This document shows, one piece after another, positions 11,640 to 22,954 of a stretch of DNA of 64,000 nucleotides. Location of the stretch: positions 1,996,805 through 2,060,804 of the forward strand of contig QANY01005768.1 in NCBI GenBank assembly GCA_003255025.1, given 5' to 3'. The notes beneath the pieces are model-generated. The model made no database searches and was not told the origin of the DNA. It worked only from the letters and a program-made list of their open reading frames with translations. This stretch comes from Datisca glomerata. Its lineage: Eukaryota > Streptophyta > Magnoliopsida > Cucurbitales > Datiscaceae. Both the position numbers and the translations under genes were made by a program. Each line of letters opens with the position of its first letter. The stretch's first letter is position 1.

Positions 11640-12540
11640 ATAGTTTTACATAAAATTATGTTCAAGAAAGGTTGCATTTGTCTACACAAACACCTTTTGG
11701 TCAATGTGACTATAAAAATACCCACCTCTAGTCTCTAAATAATAGCCAATGAATATGCAAATCTCAGATCTCGAGTCTAACTTTCCGGTCTTGGGTCTAA
11801 GAACATGAGCTGGACACCTTCATAGATGGATATGACGCAAACTAGGTTTTGATCCATTCCATAACTCTAATTGTGTCTTGCTTACACACTTAGAGGGCAC
11901 TACATTCAAAATGTAAGTTGTCGTGTGTAGTGCATATCCCCAAAATGTAAGTGACAATGATGAGTAGTTTAATATCGACCTAACCATATCCAATAAGATT
12001 CAGTTTCTCCTCTCTACAACACCATTTTGCTGTGGTGTTCCAGGTGTTGTGAGTTGGGATAGGATTCCACACTCCAACAAATAATCATTGGATTATAAAT
12101 CCAAGTATTCATCACCTCAATCGGATCAAAGGATTTTCAATGATTTATCTAATTGCTTTTCAACTTCAGCCTTGAAGTCTTTAAACTTTCCAAAAGTTTT
12201 AGACTTTCGATGCATTAGGTAACTGTAACATATATCTTGAGTAGTCGTCAATGAAAGTGACAAAATACTCATACCCACATCTAGCTTGTACACTGATCGG
12301 TCCACAGACATTACTATGTACTAACTCAAGTGGTTCCTTGGCTCTTTGGCCCTTTCCTGTGAAAAGTCTCTTGGTCATTTTACACTTTAGACAGGATTCA
12401 CAAATAGGAAGAGTTCTAACTTTTAGCTCTCTAAAAGCATCATGCTTTGTTAAGTTTTTTAATCTATCTAGATTAATATGTCACAATCTAAGATGCCATA
12501 AATATGTGTTATCATCATGAGAAACTCTTTGTCGTTTGTT
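11640..12540 (-). pseudogene. Copia element 1 integrase (decayed)
   Basis: Two landmarks of the integrase core are readable on the minus strand: 'TFGKFKDFKAEVEKQLDKSLK' near 12210-12126, which precedes the catalytic 'lRsDrGGEy', and 'TTPGTPQQNGVVERRN' at about 12050-12003, the conserved stretch around the last catalytic Glu. The position between protease and RT is the copia order. Stops and frameshifts break it throughout. Confidence 0.85.
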
Positions 12541-12695
12541 ATTTTTAGGTTTTGCTATTTTGAATAATTCAGAATTATTTAACGCGCGTTCAGTCAGTTT
12601 AAAGCATATACAGTTTATTTATAGTTTTAGCATGACATATCGAATCCATTCTTAGAAATAATAAACTTTTTATTAATGAAAGAAACTTCGAATAA

Positions 12696-12956
12696 CTATT
12701 CTTGCAAAAATGAAAGAGAAGTCAAAATTCTCGAAAAACCAAGAATATAATAAACATAATTCAAAACTAAGTAATTATCTCCAAAAAGTAAACGGACTGT
12801 CTCTAATGCTTTAGCTGACACAAGCGCACCACTGCCAACTCTCAAAACGACCTCGTCATTAGCCAGCTCCCTTGACGAATCAAGCATCTGCAAAGAAGAA
12901 CATACATAGTTAGTGGCTCCTGAATCAAATATCCAGGATGACAATTCATATTCCAC
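12696..12956 (-). pseudogene. Copia element 1 aspartic protease and start of GAG-pre-integrase
   Basis: The frame contains SSWIFDSGATNYVCSSLQ about ten residues in, the D-S-G-A active-site motif of retropepsins in its copia context (W..DSGA..H.C). It is followed by the usual 'VRVGSGALVSAKALETVRL' strand pattern. It lies directly downstream of the Gag zinc knuckle. Confidence 0.9.
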
Positions 12957-12989
12957 TAAACAAGCTTCAAGAACAAGTAAATTATATTT

Positions 12990-13841
12990 ACCTTTCTTTT
13001 TCAGCTCGGAGAGATACTTGTTACAGTTTTTCTTCTAATGACCTTCAACCCCACAGTGGAAACACTTTCCTTTGGGTTGCTGTCTTTCTTGTTATTCTTT
13101 TCTTTCGGCGATGTTTTGGCTTTCTTTACTCTTTTTTTCTTACTCTTGTCCTTACCATTGTTCTTTTTCATTTTCTTGTTCTTAACAATATTGGAAGAAG
13201 ACTTTCACTCGATAATATTTGTCTTGCGCTCTTTGGTCATTCTAAGGTTAAGTGATTAAAAAGTCTGTACTTCATTCAATAATCGGGTCGCGTTGAATTA
13301 TAACTTGTTCATAACATAGTTGGTCGTGAACACAGAAAAAGCTTGTGTGAGCGACTTTATTATGATGCTAACTTCAGTCCGCTCATCAATGGTCACCCCA
13401 TGTACTTCTGTCTCGTACATTATGTTGATCATGTTCAAAACATATTCTCGAATAGAAGTACCCTTCCTTATCTTAATTGTCATATAGCTTCTAGTGACCT
13501 CATGACGACTTTGATCAGACTACTGCCTAAACATTACCGTAAAGATTCCATAATCTCATAGGCGGGCTCCATGCTTTCATGCTTGGTTCTCAGAACATCA
13601 TTCATTCTCACAAGCATGTAGAACTTCGCATTGTTGTTTGATATGATCCAAGCATCATATTTATCCCTAACATTCTTAGGGCGTTATCAGCAGGCTCCTC
13701 AGAACATTCCTTAGCAAGAATGAACTTATGGTTCTCACTAGTCAGCATTAAGTTCATATTTGATTTTCAAAGTACGAAATTATCACCATTCAATTTTGCA
13801 AGAGCGAGTAAAGCAGTAACATGGTTGCCCATGGTAGACAT
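12990..13841 (-). pseudogene. Copia element 1 Gag with zinc knuckle (decayed)
   Basis: The start Met (13841-13839) opens a frame beginning MSTMGNHVTALLALAKLNGDN, the usual start of copia Gag, with a stop replacing a conserved Trp soon after. UBN2-type Gag sequence follows in shifted frames ('KFYMLVRMNDVLRTKHESM', then 'KGTSIREYVLNMINI' at about 13480-13300). A CX2CX4HX4C zinc knuckle at 13064-13023 keeps all four ligands but has a stop directly after the His. Confidence 0.9.
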
Positions 13842-15751
13842 AATATTGATAACTGAAATATAAAACATATATGATTCAATATAACTGATAAATATCTAGT
13901 ATTTAAAAATTAAATATGTTGTATGAATGCAATAATAATAAACACATAAATTTAGCATTTGCTAATCACGATAAAATAATCTAACGATTAATGTGCTGTC
14001 TTAGGGTCGGTCAGATTAACCTCATACTGTCTACGAGACATTCTCATCCTTATTAATTAAAACTTAAAATATCTCATATTTTCTCTTTTAACAATAAGGT
14101 ATCGCTTATTCGGCCAAGTCACAACTATCTGGATGAAAGCTTAATTGTGATTTTGTGAGTGTAACCCATCATTTTAGATTTCATGACTTTATTTAGAATA
14201 TGCCGCCTTAAGGTCGGTCAAAACTAAACTACATCACTTTCTCATATCTTCTTAAAAAGTTCAACCTTAGTATTTGTACAGCTCAAAACCTTCCTTAGGG
14301 GATGAAAATAATGTCATCTCGAGGTCTTCACTACACCTCACGGTGTTGTACTAATGATGGAGACCATAGGTTACATTTACATATCAACCTTCTCCCACTC
14401 ACTATTTTAGGATAATGTGTTTCTATTTTAACTAATCAATTAATTCTAAATTAATTACTAGTTAAAATAATAACCCTATGAATATTTAATTATCAGTTAA
14501 TTCAATCTCATTGGTCTAAGTTCATTTAAATTTCTGAAGCACCTAAGTCATAATTAGGTGAACTTAGATTAACTAATTAATTATATTCATCAAACTTTAA
14601 TAAAACTCTTTTACTAAAGTCGGTTAACGTAAAGGTTACTATAACCTGTAGTGTGGTGTGATTATCAAATTTTAATTAGTTAATACCTATCAGTTTATAT
14701 GCAATTGATTTCATAATGCAATACATATAAACATATTAGGATAATCCTAATAAATCATGTTTCTACAGATGAGATGCATGAATAAATCAAAACCGTGTGA
14801 GATTTTCATGTATGACATGTGATCGACTAATGCATGAACATGTTATCAAACATAACAATTATACAATTATTTATCAATTAAATAAAATAATAATGGACTG
14901 AGTGACTATCGAGTATTTCAAAATCACAACCCTTGAAATAAAAAATAAAATTACAAAACGGACTTCAAGAATACAAAATTTCCAAATATTGTCTTCTCCT
15001 CCTTATGTCGATCTTCATAATCTTCAAGCTTTGAACAAAACCCTTTTTAATTAGAAAAATTATTTTTCTTAACCAAAATAATATAGTTGACTTTGACTTA
15101 GTCAATAAACATTTTATTTGATTTGGTCAAATTAGGATAAACCCCAAAATTTTTATTTTTCATAAAATCAAAAACTAATAATTCATTTTAAAATTACATT
15201 AATTTTAAAATTTAAATGGATAATTAAAGGAGTTTGGGTTTTAAATAAACACTTAGGTGATAGAGCTGGTTGCATGGTTTATTAGAAACTTTCCAAAAAT
15301 GTGATAACAATTGTCACCAACGATAGGACTCTCCGATAGCCCTCCATCCCCACCGTTGCCCGTCTCACCACCAGAAGCCGCCTGCCACACTGGACAACAC
15401 TGTTCACCACCAGTATAGTACTATCAACACTGTTCACTTCCGTCGAAACAGTAAATTTCTAGCGTGTATAGTAAATTTCTGTTGTTCGTCTTGTGCGTTC
15501 TTCACCTTCTCGCGTTCGAAATAATTACAATAATATTTAAAATAAAATTATAAAAGTTCCTACGCCTCAATTCGGCTTACACAAGATGTAGTAAAATTAA
15601 AATAAAGCCTAACCTAATAATCATCATACAATTAATGATTCATTATTTCCATACATTCAAAAAACATAACCATCCATCATCATACATATCTCATATTATA
15701 TGAATAATTCAAGAAAACTTACACAATATTTAACATATAAATATATAAAGA
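13842..15751 (-). other. Copia element 1 leader between primer site and gag
   Basis: About 1.9 kb of non-coding sequence between the PBS and the Gag start. It contains no recognisable frame. Long untranslated leaders are common in large plant copia elements. Confidence 0.7.
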
Positions 15752-15765
15752 CGACTCTGATACCA
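15752..15765 (-). promoter_or_regulatory. Primer binding site of copia element 1
   Basis: The minus strand reads TGGTATCAGAGTCG two bases after the LTR end, complementary to the 3' end of initiator tRNA-Met as in most plant copia elements. Confidence 0.9.
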
Positions 15766-15767
15766 CT

Positions 15768-17764
15768 TGCTGGTTATCGCAGCGCGTGCGCAGCGGAAGC
15801 GTGGATGCGCGTGGCCTTTTAAAACATTAAACTTTTAATAAAAATAGAATCTTGTAATAAAATAAAACTTGTGCAATGCCACGATAACTAAATTAAAACA
15901 TATATTGAAAACTCGTTTTCAATCAGTCAGGATCCATTATATATTTATAAGTTAAATCTATAACATACAAAGGTAGGAATCATATAATCTTGTAGTCTAT
16001 ATCAAGTGTCCTTGCAAAAACAGATCGATCCTCATGTCCTACAAAATCGTTCCAACGATCAGTGGACTTCGAGATTCACACCAAGATCTTCCAAGTCAAT
16101 CTTTAATGCACTAGGATGTGTGTGAGTATGTAGAATAGTACAAGACACTTTTCCTGTCTCTAGATGTTCTCAACACAAGAGATCTAAAGATTTACTGAGA
16201 AAGATTTTAGTGAGAATATTCTCTAAAGAACGTGATGATTATTCTTTTAGAGATTTGATTAACATTTAATCACAGAAGAAAATGTTTTTGACACCAATCG
16301 TGTTCTCAATTCAACTCTTGTTTGATGAACTGATGATCTAATCAACATATGCTCTCATCTTCTTTCAACCACTGTAATTGTGCGCAGTGATTGACACGTG
16401 AGAATTACTGTGATTTAAATACTTATTTTAATCAGATAATTATCTATATATCAGTTATTTCAAAATTAACATATCTGATTATCCTTGTCAATTAACTTAT
16501 TTGTTATTTCACAAATAACAGATTTAGATGATTTAAATTATTATATCATAATAATTTAATTATCTAATTTCACAAATTATATATTTTGTCTTACTTATCG
16601 ATAATTAAAAACTTTAATATATATATATATATATAATTCAATTAATTATTTTTTAATTTACTAATCATACATAATTATCTCATAATTATGTAGTTGCCCG
16701 GAATAAAAATTCTTTTTACAAGTCAGTCATTTTCTCATGTCCTGAAATTCTCACACCCTAGATAGCGTAGTATAGAGGTGACTTTGAGAACATGTACATA
16801 TAATCCTACGCTCTAACAAATCAGATTATTAGTTAAATTTTTTAATTAAATAATCTTATTTATTAAATTCATTAGTACCCCACTATAAATATGGAATTGC
16901 ACAATTAGCGATTATAGAATGTATTTACAAAGAATTATGATGTAATCCAATGACATAATCATTTCATGTAGTTCTGTCCTGAAATTATTTGTTCGTAAAT
17001 TAGAACTGGTCAAAATTACCGTTTTACCCTTCTAATTACCTTTTGATCCTTAAGTACAACTAATCCACTAGTGAATGGCTAATTTATAATTTTATTATAA
17101 ATTTGAGCTCAATAAACATTCAGCTCCAAAATTAACACTTAAGAGAACCAATATATGATCCGTTAGGAAAGCTTAGATTTCAAATCTTGTAAGATCATTT
17201 CCCCAACCATCCACATTAATGAATTTCCAAAACAAAAGTCACTAGTCTGATTAACAAATTGACCTTAATGAGTGAATCAAAAGATTCAGTAGACATGCAT
17301 ATGAGTTCATGACTACTCAGGATTCAGACTGAGCTACAAATGATCATCGAATTGACGTGCATTAAATTTTTATGATAAATGGCACGTTAATAAAGATATT
17401 AATTCACATCGGTCATGTCATATATAATCTTATTATATGAAGTATATTCACTAAGATGCCTATCCATATCAATGATCCGGATATAGATCACACGCATTCA
17501 TAATGCTTAGTGAACCGTAGTAGCAACCATTCATTAAAGATTCCATACTTTAACATGTTGCTGACAAATTTATTCTTTATCTATGATCTTAATCCTCTCG
17601 TACTAATACAAGATTATAGTCTCATTAACGAATATGAAATTTTCAGATATTTATATAAATCATTCAACAATAATTTAAAAGAACAATTATAAGAAAAATG
17701 CAATTCTCTTTAAATTTCATATCAAAATGTCAATACACATGCTTTGAGGGTATAACCCCCAACA
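15768..17764 (-). repeat. Copia element 1, 5' LTR
   Basis: 1997 bp, TG...CA ends, partner of 7774-9913. It keeps a block at about 16640-16770 that the other copy has lost. Confidence 0.9.
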
Positions 17765-18282
17765 TCGTCATCATTACTCGCCGAAAGTAACATTCCACAT
17801 GACGTCCTCTCATTAGGCACGGACGCCCAATAGGTCTAATAATAATGATGGGCGTCAGATTAGACTTTGATTACTCACGTCAAAGATACATCAACATTTA
17901 ATAACCGTCACTTTATGTCAGCTCGGGGGGACAACGACATTAAATGTCATATCCCATCCATCCAATTAAGGGAAATTGTAACGTCTCAAAAGGTTTACCT
18001 TACATGCTTCTGAGACTTCTTCGACACACCACCTCCCGCAAGGATTCATGTATAAATACCCCATCTACTATAGAAGAAGGTAATCATTTCTCCCCTTAGG
18101 AAAACTCTACCAAAATTATATCAAGCTAAAGACGCATCAGAGGCCCTTAGGCGGGGATACCACCCCTCGGTTCTCCTCGCTCTTTAGGTTCTTTGTTTGT
18201 GTTTTGCAAATTCCCAGGCCAAGAAGATTTTCATGCTAAGAGAAAAATTCATGTATTCGTACTATTGAGATTTTTGACGTCA
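17765..18282 (+). repeat. Outer gypsy 5' LTR, second part with TATA box
   Basis: Resumes exactly where the LTR was cut and aligns with the last unit of the 3' LTR. A TATAAATA at 18051-18058 matches the TATAAATA at 35583-35590 in the partner and is the likely promoter. Adding 171 + 518 bp gives 689 bp: one 386-bp U3 unit less a 46-bp deletion, plus the shared 3' part. Confidence 0.85.
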
Positions 18283-19934
18283 ACGTCGATGCCTTCTGTA
18301 GGAATGACATCAAAACTGTTCACATTCAAAACCCTCGAGACCTTTGTTCCTCCAAAAATAAAAAATGAGTCTGACGTCGTAATCCCACTCTGGTGAGGTC
18401 CATGACGATAATAAGGACCCACCCTCCTCCTCGCCGAGAGAAGAACTTCATGCTGCTATGGCGATCACACCACGCACAAAGAAGGATATGATGGTCGTGC
18501 CCCCTAAGATGACCAGGAGGAGGAGGAAGGACATGCTAGTCCTTACCTAAATTATAGTGACTTCTTACGAAAGAATAATCCTCCCCCCTATTGAAAGGCT
18601 CGCTAGCGGGCTCATCACGCGCTCAGATAACCACAGGGGAAAACCATCCGGGAAGGGGAAAAGTGACACCTTGACTAGTTAAAACTGTAACTTTTTAAGG
18701 AAATCGAGACCAAAGAGAAGCCAGGCTTTGGATGGTCATGCCTTCGCGTAGTGGTGGAAGCACTGGTTGGAATCACTCAAAGAATGTAAAATACAGAATT
18801 GTGTAATGAGGAGGGTTCTGAAGGAGGACACTACATTGAACAACCTCTTAGTGTACTCCTGGTCACCCATAATACCGCCAGACTAATGTGGACAACATGA
18901 TTGTTGAAGAACAAATGAAGGCAAAGACTTTTGAAGAATCATTGGGAGGCAATATGTTGTGGTTGTCGAAGGTGAAGGAAAACATCGGTAAGCCACCCTT
19001 AGCAAGCCAGTTGCTACACTCTCGTTTAACTTCTTTGTGTCCTTTCGGCCACTAACAATTTTATAGAGCTTCCATGCAAATGAAAATTCGTGGTTGGCAA
19101 ATAAAGAGGTCTAATATCATCCCTAGTTGAAACACAAAGCCTTGCATCGGTTCTCCATAATAGGTCCTTCCCAACAAGTAACATATATGTGCCATGTATC
19201 GTAAGTCTAAGCTAATACAGTTTCATCCCTTAAGTCCCGCGTCAAGTAATATAGGAAAATGTAGACCGAGTCAAAATTGATATAGTAGCTCGCGGTCAAG
19301 TCTAATCTAAAGCTCCTATTAGAAGACGAGAATAATCACAATACCTCTTATACCACTTTCACACATGGGGACCAAGCTTCTAATGGTGGAACATGTGAGC
19401 ATGATCTTCCTAAGCATCCATATAGAGTAGATAGACCTACGAGAATAGAGGCAAACAGGAAAGGCCATGATCGGTGAACTACCCAGAGGGCATCCAAGAA
19501 AGGAATCAGAAGAATCAGTCAGATCAGTTGTTCCCCCACTAGGGTAGCCAGAATAGATCGTTTAGGGTGAATCGATGCTTACTCCCGAGAAAAATGAGAA
19601 TCTCATGGGGTTCCACTGAGAAAACAAGATGATCCTCAGGAAGCCCAGCATGCAAGGCCCTAATAGAACATGGAAGATGATGGCTTTGAAGATTAAAGAC
19701 CCGGTCGGTCCTCGGCTCCTCGCCTCGCCCCCCACCATCCACCCATAGAAAATGAGTAAATTTATCCTTAAACGGCTAGTATCGAGGTGCCCCCCACTGA
19801 TAGCCGAGGAGTTAGTCTCTCCTTTAACGGCCAGCATCGAGGTGTGGTGGACACTGATAGGCCATGTACACTGAGTGGTAGTTGTCAAATAACAAAATGA
19901 CCCTTCCGCTAAGTGCGGTAAATGATTTAAAATT
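18283..19934 (+). pseudogene. Outer gypsy leader and decayed gag-like region
   Basis: After the LTR the + strand carries short broken frames with a Gag-like flavour: 'SPREELHAAMA' near 18437-18470, a basic stretch 'KMTRRRRKDM', and near 19570-19740 'MLTPEKNENLM' followed by Arg/Lys/Pro-rich text reminiscent of the region before gypsy Gag zinc knuckles. No zinc knuckle, protease or RT is seen. The assignment rests on position within the element and loose resemblance, so it is tentative. The minus-strand frames here (19539-19888) look like shadows. Confidence 0.35.
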
Positions 19935-20790
19935 GATGTCTAGCATGCATTTTAGCTCGGCGAACGGGATTAAAAAATGATGTTAGCTTGCATTTTAACT
20001 CACCAGTTGGGAAAATGGGCTATAGTTAAAGAAGAAATGTCTGGCTAGACTCGAAAATAATAAAAAGTGATGTATGACTTGCGTTGTAGCTCACTAGATG
20101 GGAAAATGAGCTCTAGTCAAAGCATAAATGTCTGGCTAGACTTTAAACCAATAAAAAATGATATCTTTCTTGCATTTTAACTCACCAGATGAGATTAAAA
20201 AAATGATGTATAACTTGTATCTTAGCTCGCCAGATGAAAAAATGAGCTCTAGTTAGAGAAGAAATGCCTATCTAGACTCCAAAACAATAAAAAGTAAGGT
20301 TTGGCTTGCATTTTACCTCACTAGATAGATTAAAAAGTGATATTTGGCTTGCATCGTAGCTCGCCAGACGGGATGTAGCTCTAGCCAAAGCAGGAATGCT
20401 TGGCTAGATGCCACAAAAAATAGAAGTTTGGCTTACATCTTAGCTTGCCAGACAAGGATAGGCTCTAGCTAGAGTAAGAACACCTGTCTAGATGCCAAAG
20501 GAAAGAAGTCTAGCTTGTATCCTAGCTAGTCAGACGGGAATATGCTATAGCCAGAGCACGAACGCCTGACTAGATACCAAAGGAAAAAAGAAAGGCTTTA
20601 GCCAGAGGATGAACGCTTGGCTAGATGCCAAAGGAAAAAAGTTTGGCTTGCATCCTAGCTCGCCAAACGGGAAGAGGCTCTAGCCAGAGCAGGAATGAGG
20701 CTCTAGCCAAAGCACGAACGCCTGGCTAAATGCCAAAGGAATGAAGTTTGGCTTGCATCCTAGCTCACCAAACGAGAAGGGACTCTAGCC
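19935..20790 (+). repeat. Hairpin-forming tandem array of the outer gypsy element, first block
   Basis: Units of about 45 bp and multiples (80-92 bp) repeat the phrases 'ggcttgcatcctagctcgcca' and 'ggctctagccagagc...gcctggctagatgcc'. Within each unit CTAGCCA and TGGCTAG (or TTTGGC and GCCAAA) are inverted, so each can fold as a short stem-loop. Copies diverge toward the left and are more regular from about 20340. The array is broken at 20790 by an insertion and resumes at 22557. Confidence 0.85.
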
Positions 20791-22548
20791 CTATATTAGT
20801 TAATAAGTTTATAATATGTGTATGTTTGAAAAACATATTTTATAGTCCGTTTCCTATTTTTTGTCAAAGATATGATAAAATACGCTTATTTTACATATAA
20901 ATTGTATAATACTCAAATTATACGGTAAATGTATAGTGTGGCAGTACAAATTCGGTGAAAAAAATGCATCTCATACTCCTGATTCATCATCGTCACCGAT
21001 TTTATCACCGTGTCCTCATCATGCCGACACTAACTTTCAGTCCTAGCGCGATTCAATCCCACCCCGGCTTTGCTTGTCTGTCGCAGTCATGGTGGTCGTC
21101 AGACAGATACATGGAATAGAAGATAATGAAGTGGTCGTGAGAGATACAAGAAGTGGCTCTGAGAGATACAAGAAGTGGTTGTAAGAGATGAAGCTTTAAG
21201 AGAGAGATGTTAAAAAGTCTAAAAGTTAGGGTTTTTTTGTTCGACGAGAGGGGAGTCATCATCTGATATTAAAAGAATATGGTTTCTTTACTAAGTTTGG
21301 CTCTCAATTCATCTGGGCTTTTAGTAAGTATTTGGTCTAGGCATGGGTTTTTAGTTGTCTGGGCCTCTTATCTTTTCTATCTTTCTTTCTATTTTCTTTT
21401 TTTAATTGTAAATTTAAAAAAAATAGAACCTAGACATTTCAATTATAATTGAATTAGTTTTTAAATAATCTATTTAGAACTTAGATTATGTATATGAATA
21501 TATTTGAGGTATGCTTTAATGATCTTTATTATTATATTCATCATATATTGTTAGATTAATATATATATATCAACCTGGGTCTAAACAACACGCACCCACT
21601 GAGTGGGGGGCTAACCAGTATAAATCTAGTTAATTCAAGGAACAGAGTAACTCATACCTAGCACGTCTATCAACGATTTAGATGGGTCAACGGTCCTAAC
21701 GCAATCCATGTTCGACGGACTTTATCAATACGTAACTTAGTTGACGTACCACTAACTTACTGAATGTACATTAATTGCCTCTTCATCCTCAATAGGGACA
21801 CATTGAGTGCTCATTTAGTTAGCATGGATCATAAATACTGAGGGTCATAGTAATGGTTATATTAAATTTAAATTCTGGCATACATGGTCTCATGTACAAT
21901 TACTATTTAAATTAAAGGGAGAAAAATAATATGTTTCTTTCTATCCTAAAAAGTATTAGGAATTTCACTGCAAACTTCTTTTTGGAAATCTTGTAAGATA
22001 GTTTTAATCTTATTCTGTATAGAATGTTGTTAAATCTTTTGTTCAATAGTAAGAAATTGAATTTCTTTTTGAATAAAATTTATTTGTTTTTCTTTATGCT
22101 GGACAAGATGTTTTAGTTGATCTAAATCTTTAGTATTTGGTGCAGTTATAAATTCAAAAGTTATATTTCTGTTATTAATATAAGAATGTATTCCTGCGGT
22201 ATCTATACCAGTAATAGGCATTATAAGATATAAAAAAGGTGTGCCTAAAATAATATTTTGGGTCATATTTTTTATTAAAACAAATGCAGTCGGTAGGCAA
22301 ATACCTTGATTACAGATAACTACCTCAGAGATTTTATACTGAAAACGCATAGAATTACAACTAGCACTAGTTAGTGATTGCGTATTTTTAATACTGAATT
22401 TTTCAAACGAAAACATATAATACTCGTATTTGAACTTTTATGTATTGAGTATTATTGACCTACTTTTCACCAAATGTTTGACCATTTAATACACATACTT
22501 ACCAAATATTACTCCATATTTTTACCATCCCCCAATTAATTAACTATG
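20791..22548. mobile_element. 1.76-kb insertion inside the hairpin array, carrying a viral fragment
   Basis: The array text is interrupted between ctctagcc (20783-20790) and ctctaccc (22549-22556), which match at 7 of 8 bases and look like an 8-bp target duplication. Weak inverted similarity (agttaat motifs) exists at the ends. The insert includes unrelated AT-rich sequence, a region near 20950-21260 with no recognised gene, and the caulimovirid-like fragment. Whether one event or several brought it in is unclear. Confidence 0.4.
21890..22440 (-). pseudogene. Endogenous caulimovirid (pararetrovirus) fragment: protease to RT junction
   Basis: The main frame (22416-22030) holds an 'ILGTPFL' phrase in the setting expected for the second half of the aspartic protease of petuvirus/florendovirus-like polyproteins, followed by a Lys/Glu-rich linker. 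Past a stop, the same frame continues to a 'CSEIPN.F..RKKH' phrase, the usual approach to the caulimovirid RT domain, with a stop where a Trp is normal. It then breaks up. With two in-frame stops and no RT core it is an old, inactive fragment. A gypsy protease is the alternative, but the RT-entry phrase favours Caulimoviridae. Confidence 0.65.
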
Positions 22549-22556
22549 CTCTACCC

Positions 22557-22735
22557 AAAGAAGTGGACGCCAAAGAAAAGAGAAGTCTAGCTTGCATCCT
22601 AGCTCGCCAGATAAAGAGAGGCTCTTGCTAGAACAGGAATTCCTGGCTAGATGAAAAAAAAGTAAAGGCTCTAGCAAGAGCAGGAATGTATGGCTAGATG
22701 CCAAAGGAAAGAAGTCTGGCTTGGTCTAATGTCCT
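22557..22735 (+). repeat. Hairpin array of the outer gypsy element, second block
   Basis: Continues the same units after the insertion (gtctagcttgcatcctagctcgcca, ggctctagcaagagcagg, tggctagatgcc), in the same orientation as 19935-20790. Confidence 0.85.
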
Positions 22736-22954
22736 CTTCAAGTCAAGCCAAAAGGGAACTCAATCTACATCTTCATGAGCTGTATGGCTTCAATCTCTCC
22801 AACAGAATAAGAATGGGTAGGGAGCAACTATACTCAAGTTCAAAACCACCCTGACGCTGCGAGATGGGTTTTAAACGATGGGAATGGTGAAGCTGAAGGA
22901 AGAAGATGGGTTGTGGCCGATTGTTGCAACGTACATGCGATGCGGATCAACAAT
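22736..22954 (+). other. Outer gypsy internal sequence left of the inner gypsy insertion
   Basis: Unique, moderately GC-balanced sequence between the array and the inner element. No domain recognised. It should join directly to 33363 in the ancestral outer element. Confidence 0.55.

Larger units (their letters stand above)
7774..17764 (-). mobile_element. Full-length, decayed Ty1/copia retrotransposon
   Basis: Long LTRs at 7774-9913 and 15768-17764 have TG...CA ends (tgctg... and ...cccccaaca). Minus orientation is shown by the PBS complement (15752-15765) next to the right LTR, the polypurine tract (9914-9930) next to the left LTR, and gag-PR-IN-RT-RNaseH running from 13841 down to 9930, the copia order. 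Flanking 5-mers gcatc and tcgtc match at 3 of 5. The LTRs differ by many substitutions and large indels, and every coding domain is broken, so the insertion is old. The target site can be read from the uninterrupted LTR at about 35300 (cagcatcatcattac). Confidence 0.95.

Noticed and set aside
12938..13259. Overlapping hydrophobic + strand frames
   Set aside because: Antisense shadows of the copia Gag Lys-rich region containing the zinc knuckle.
19539..19888. Minus-strand frames of 67 and 108 codons
   Set aside because: No family resemblance; they overlap each other and lie antisense to the gag-like part of the outer element.
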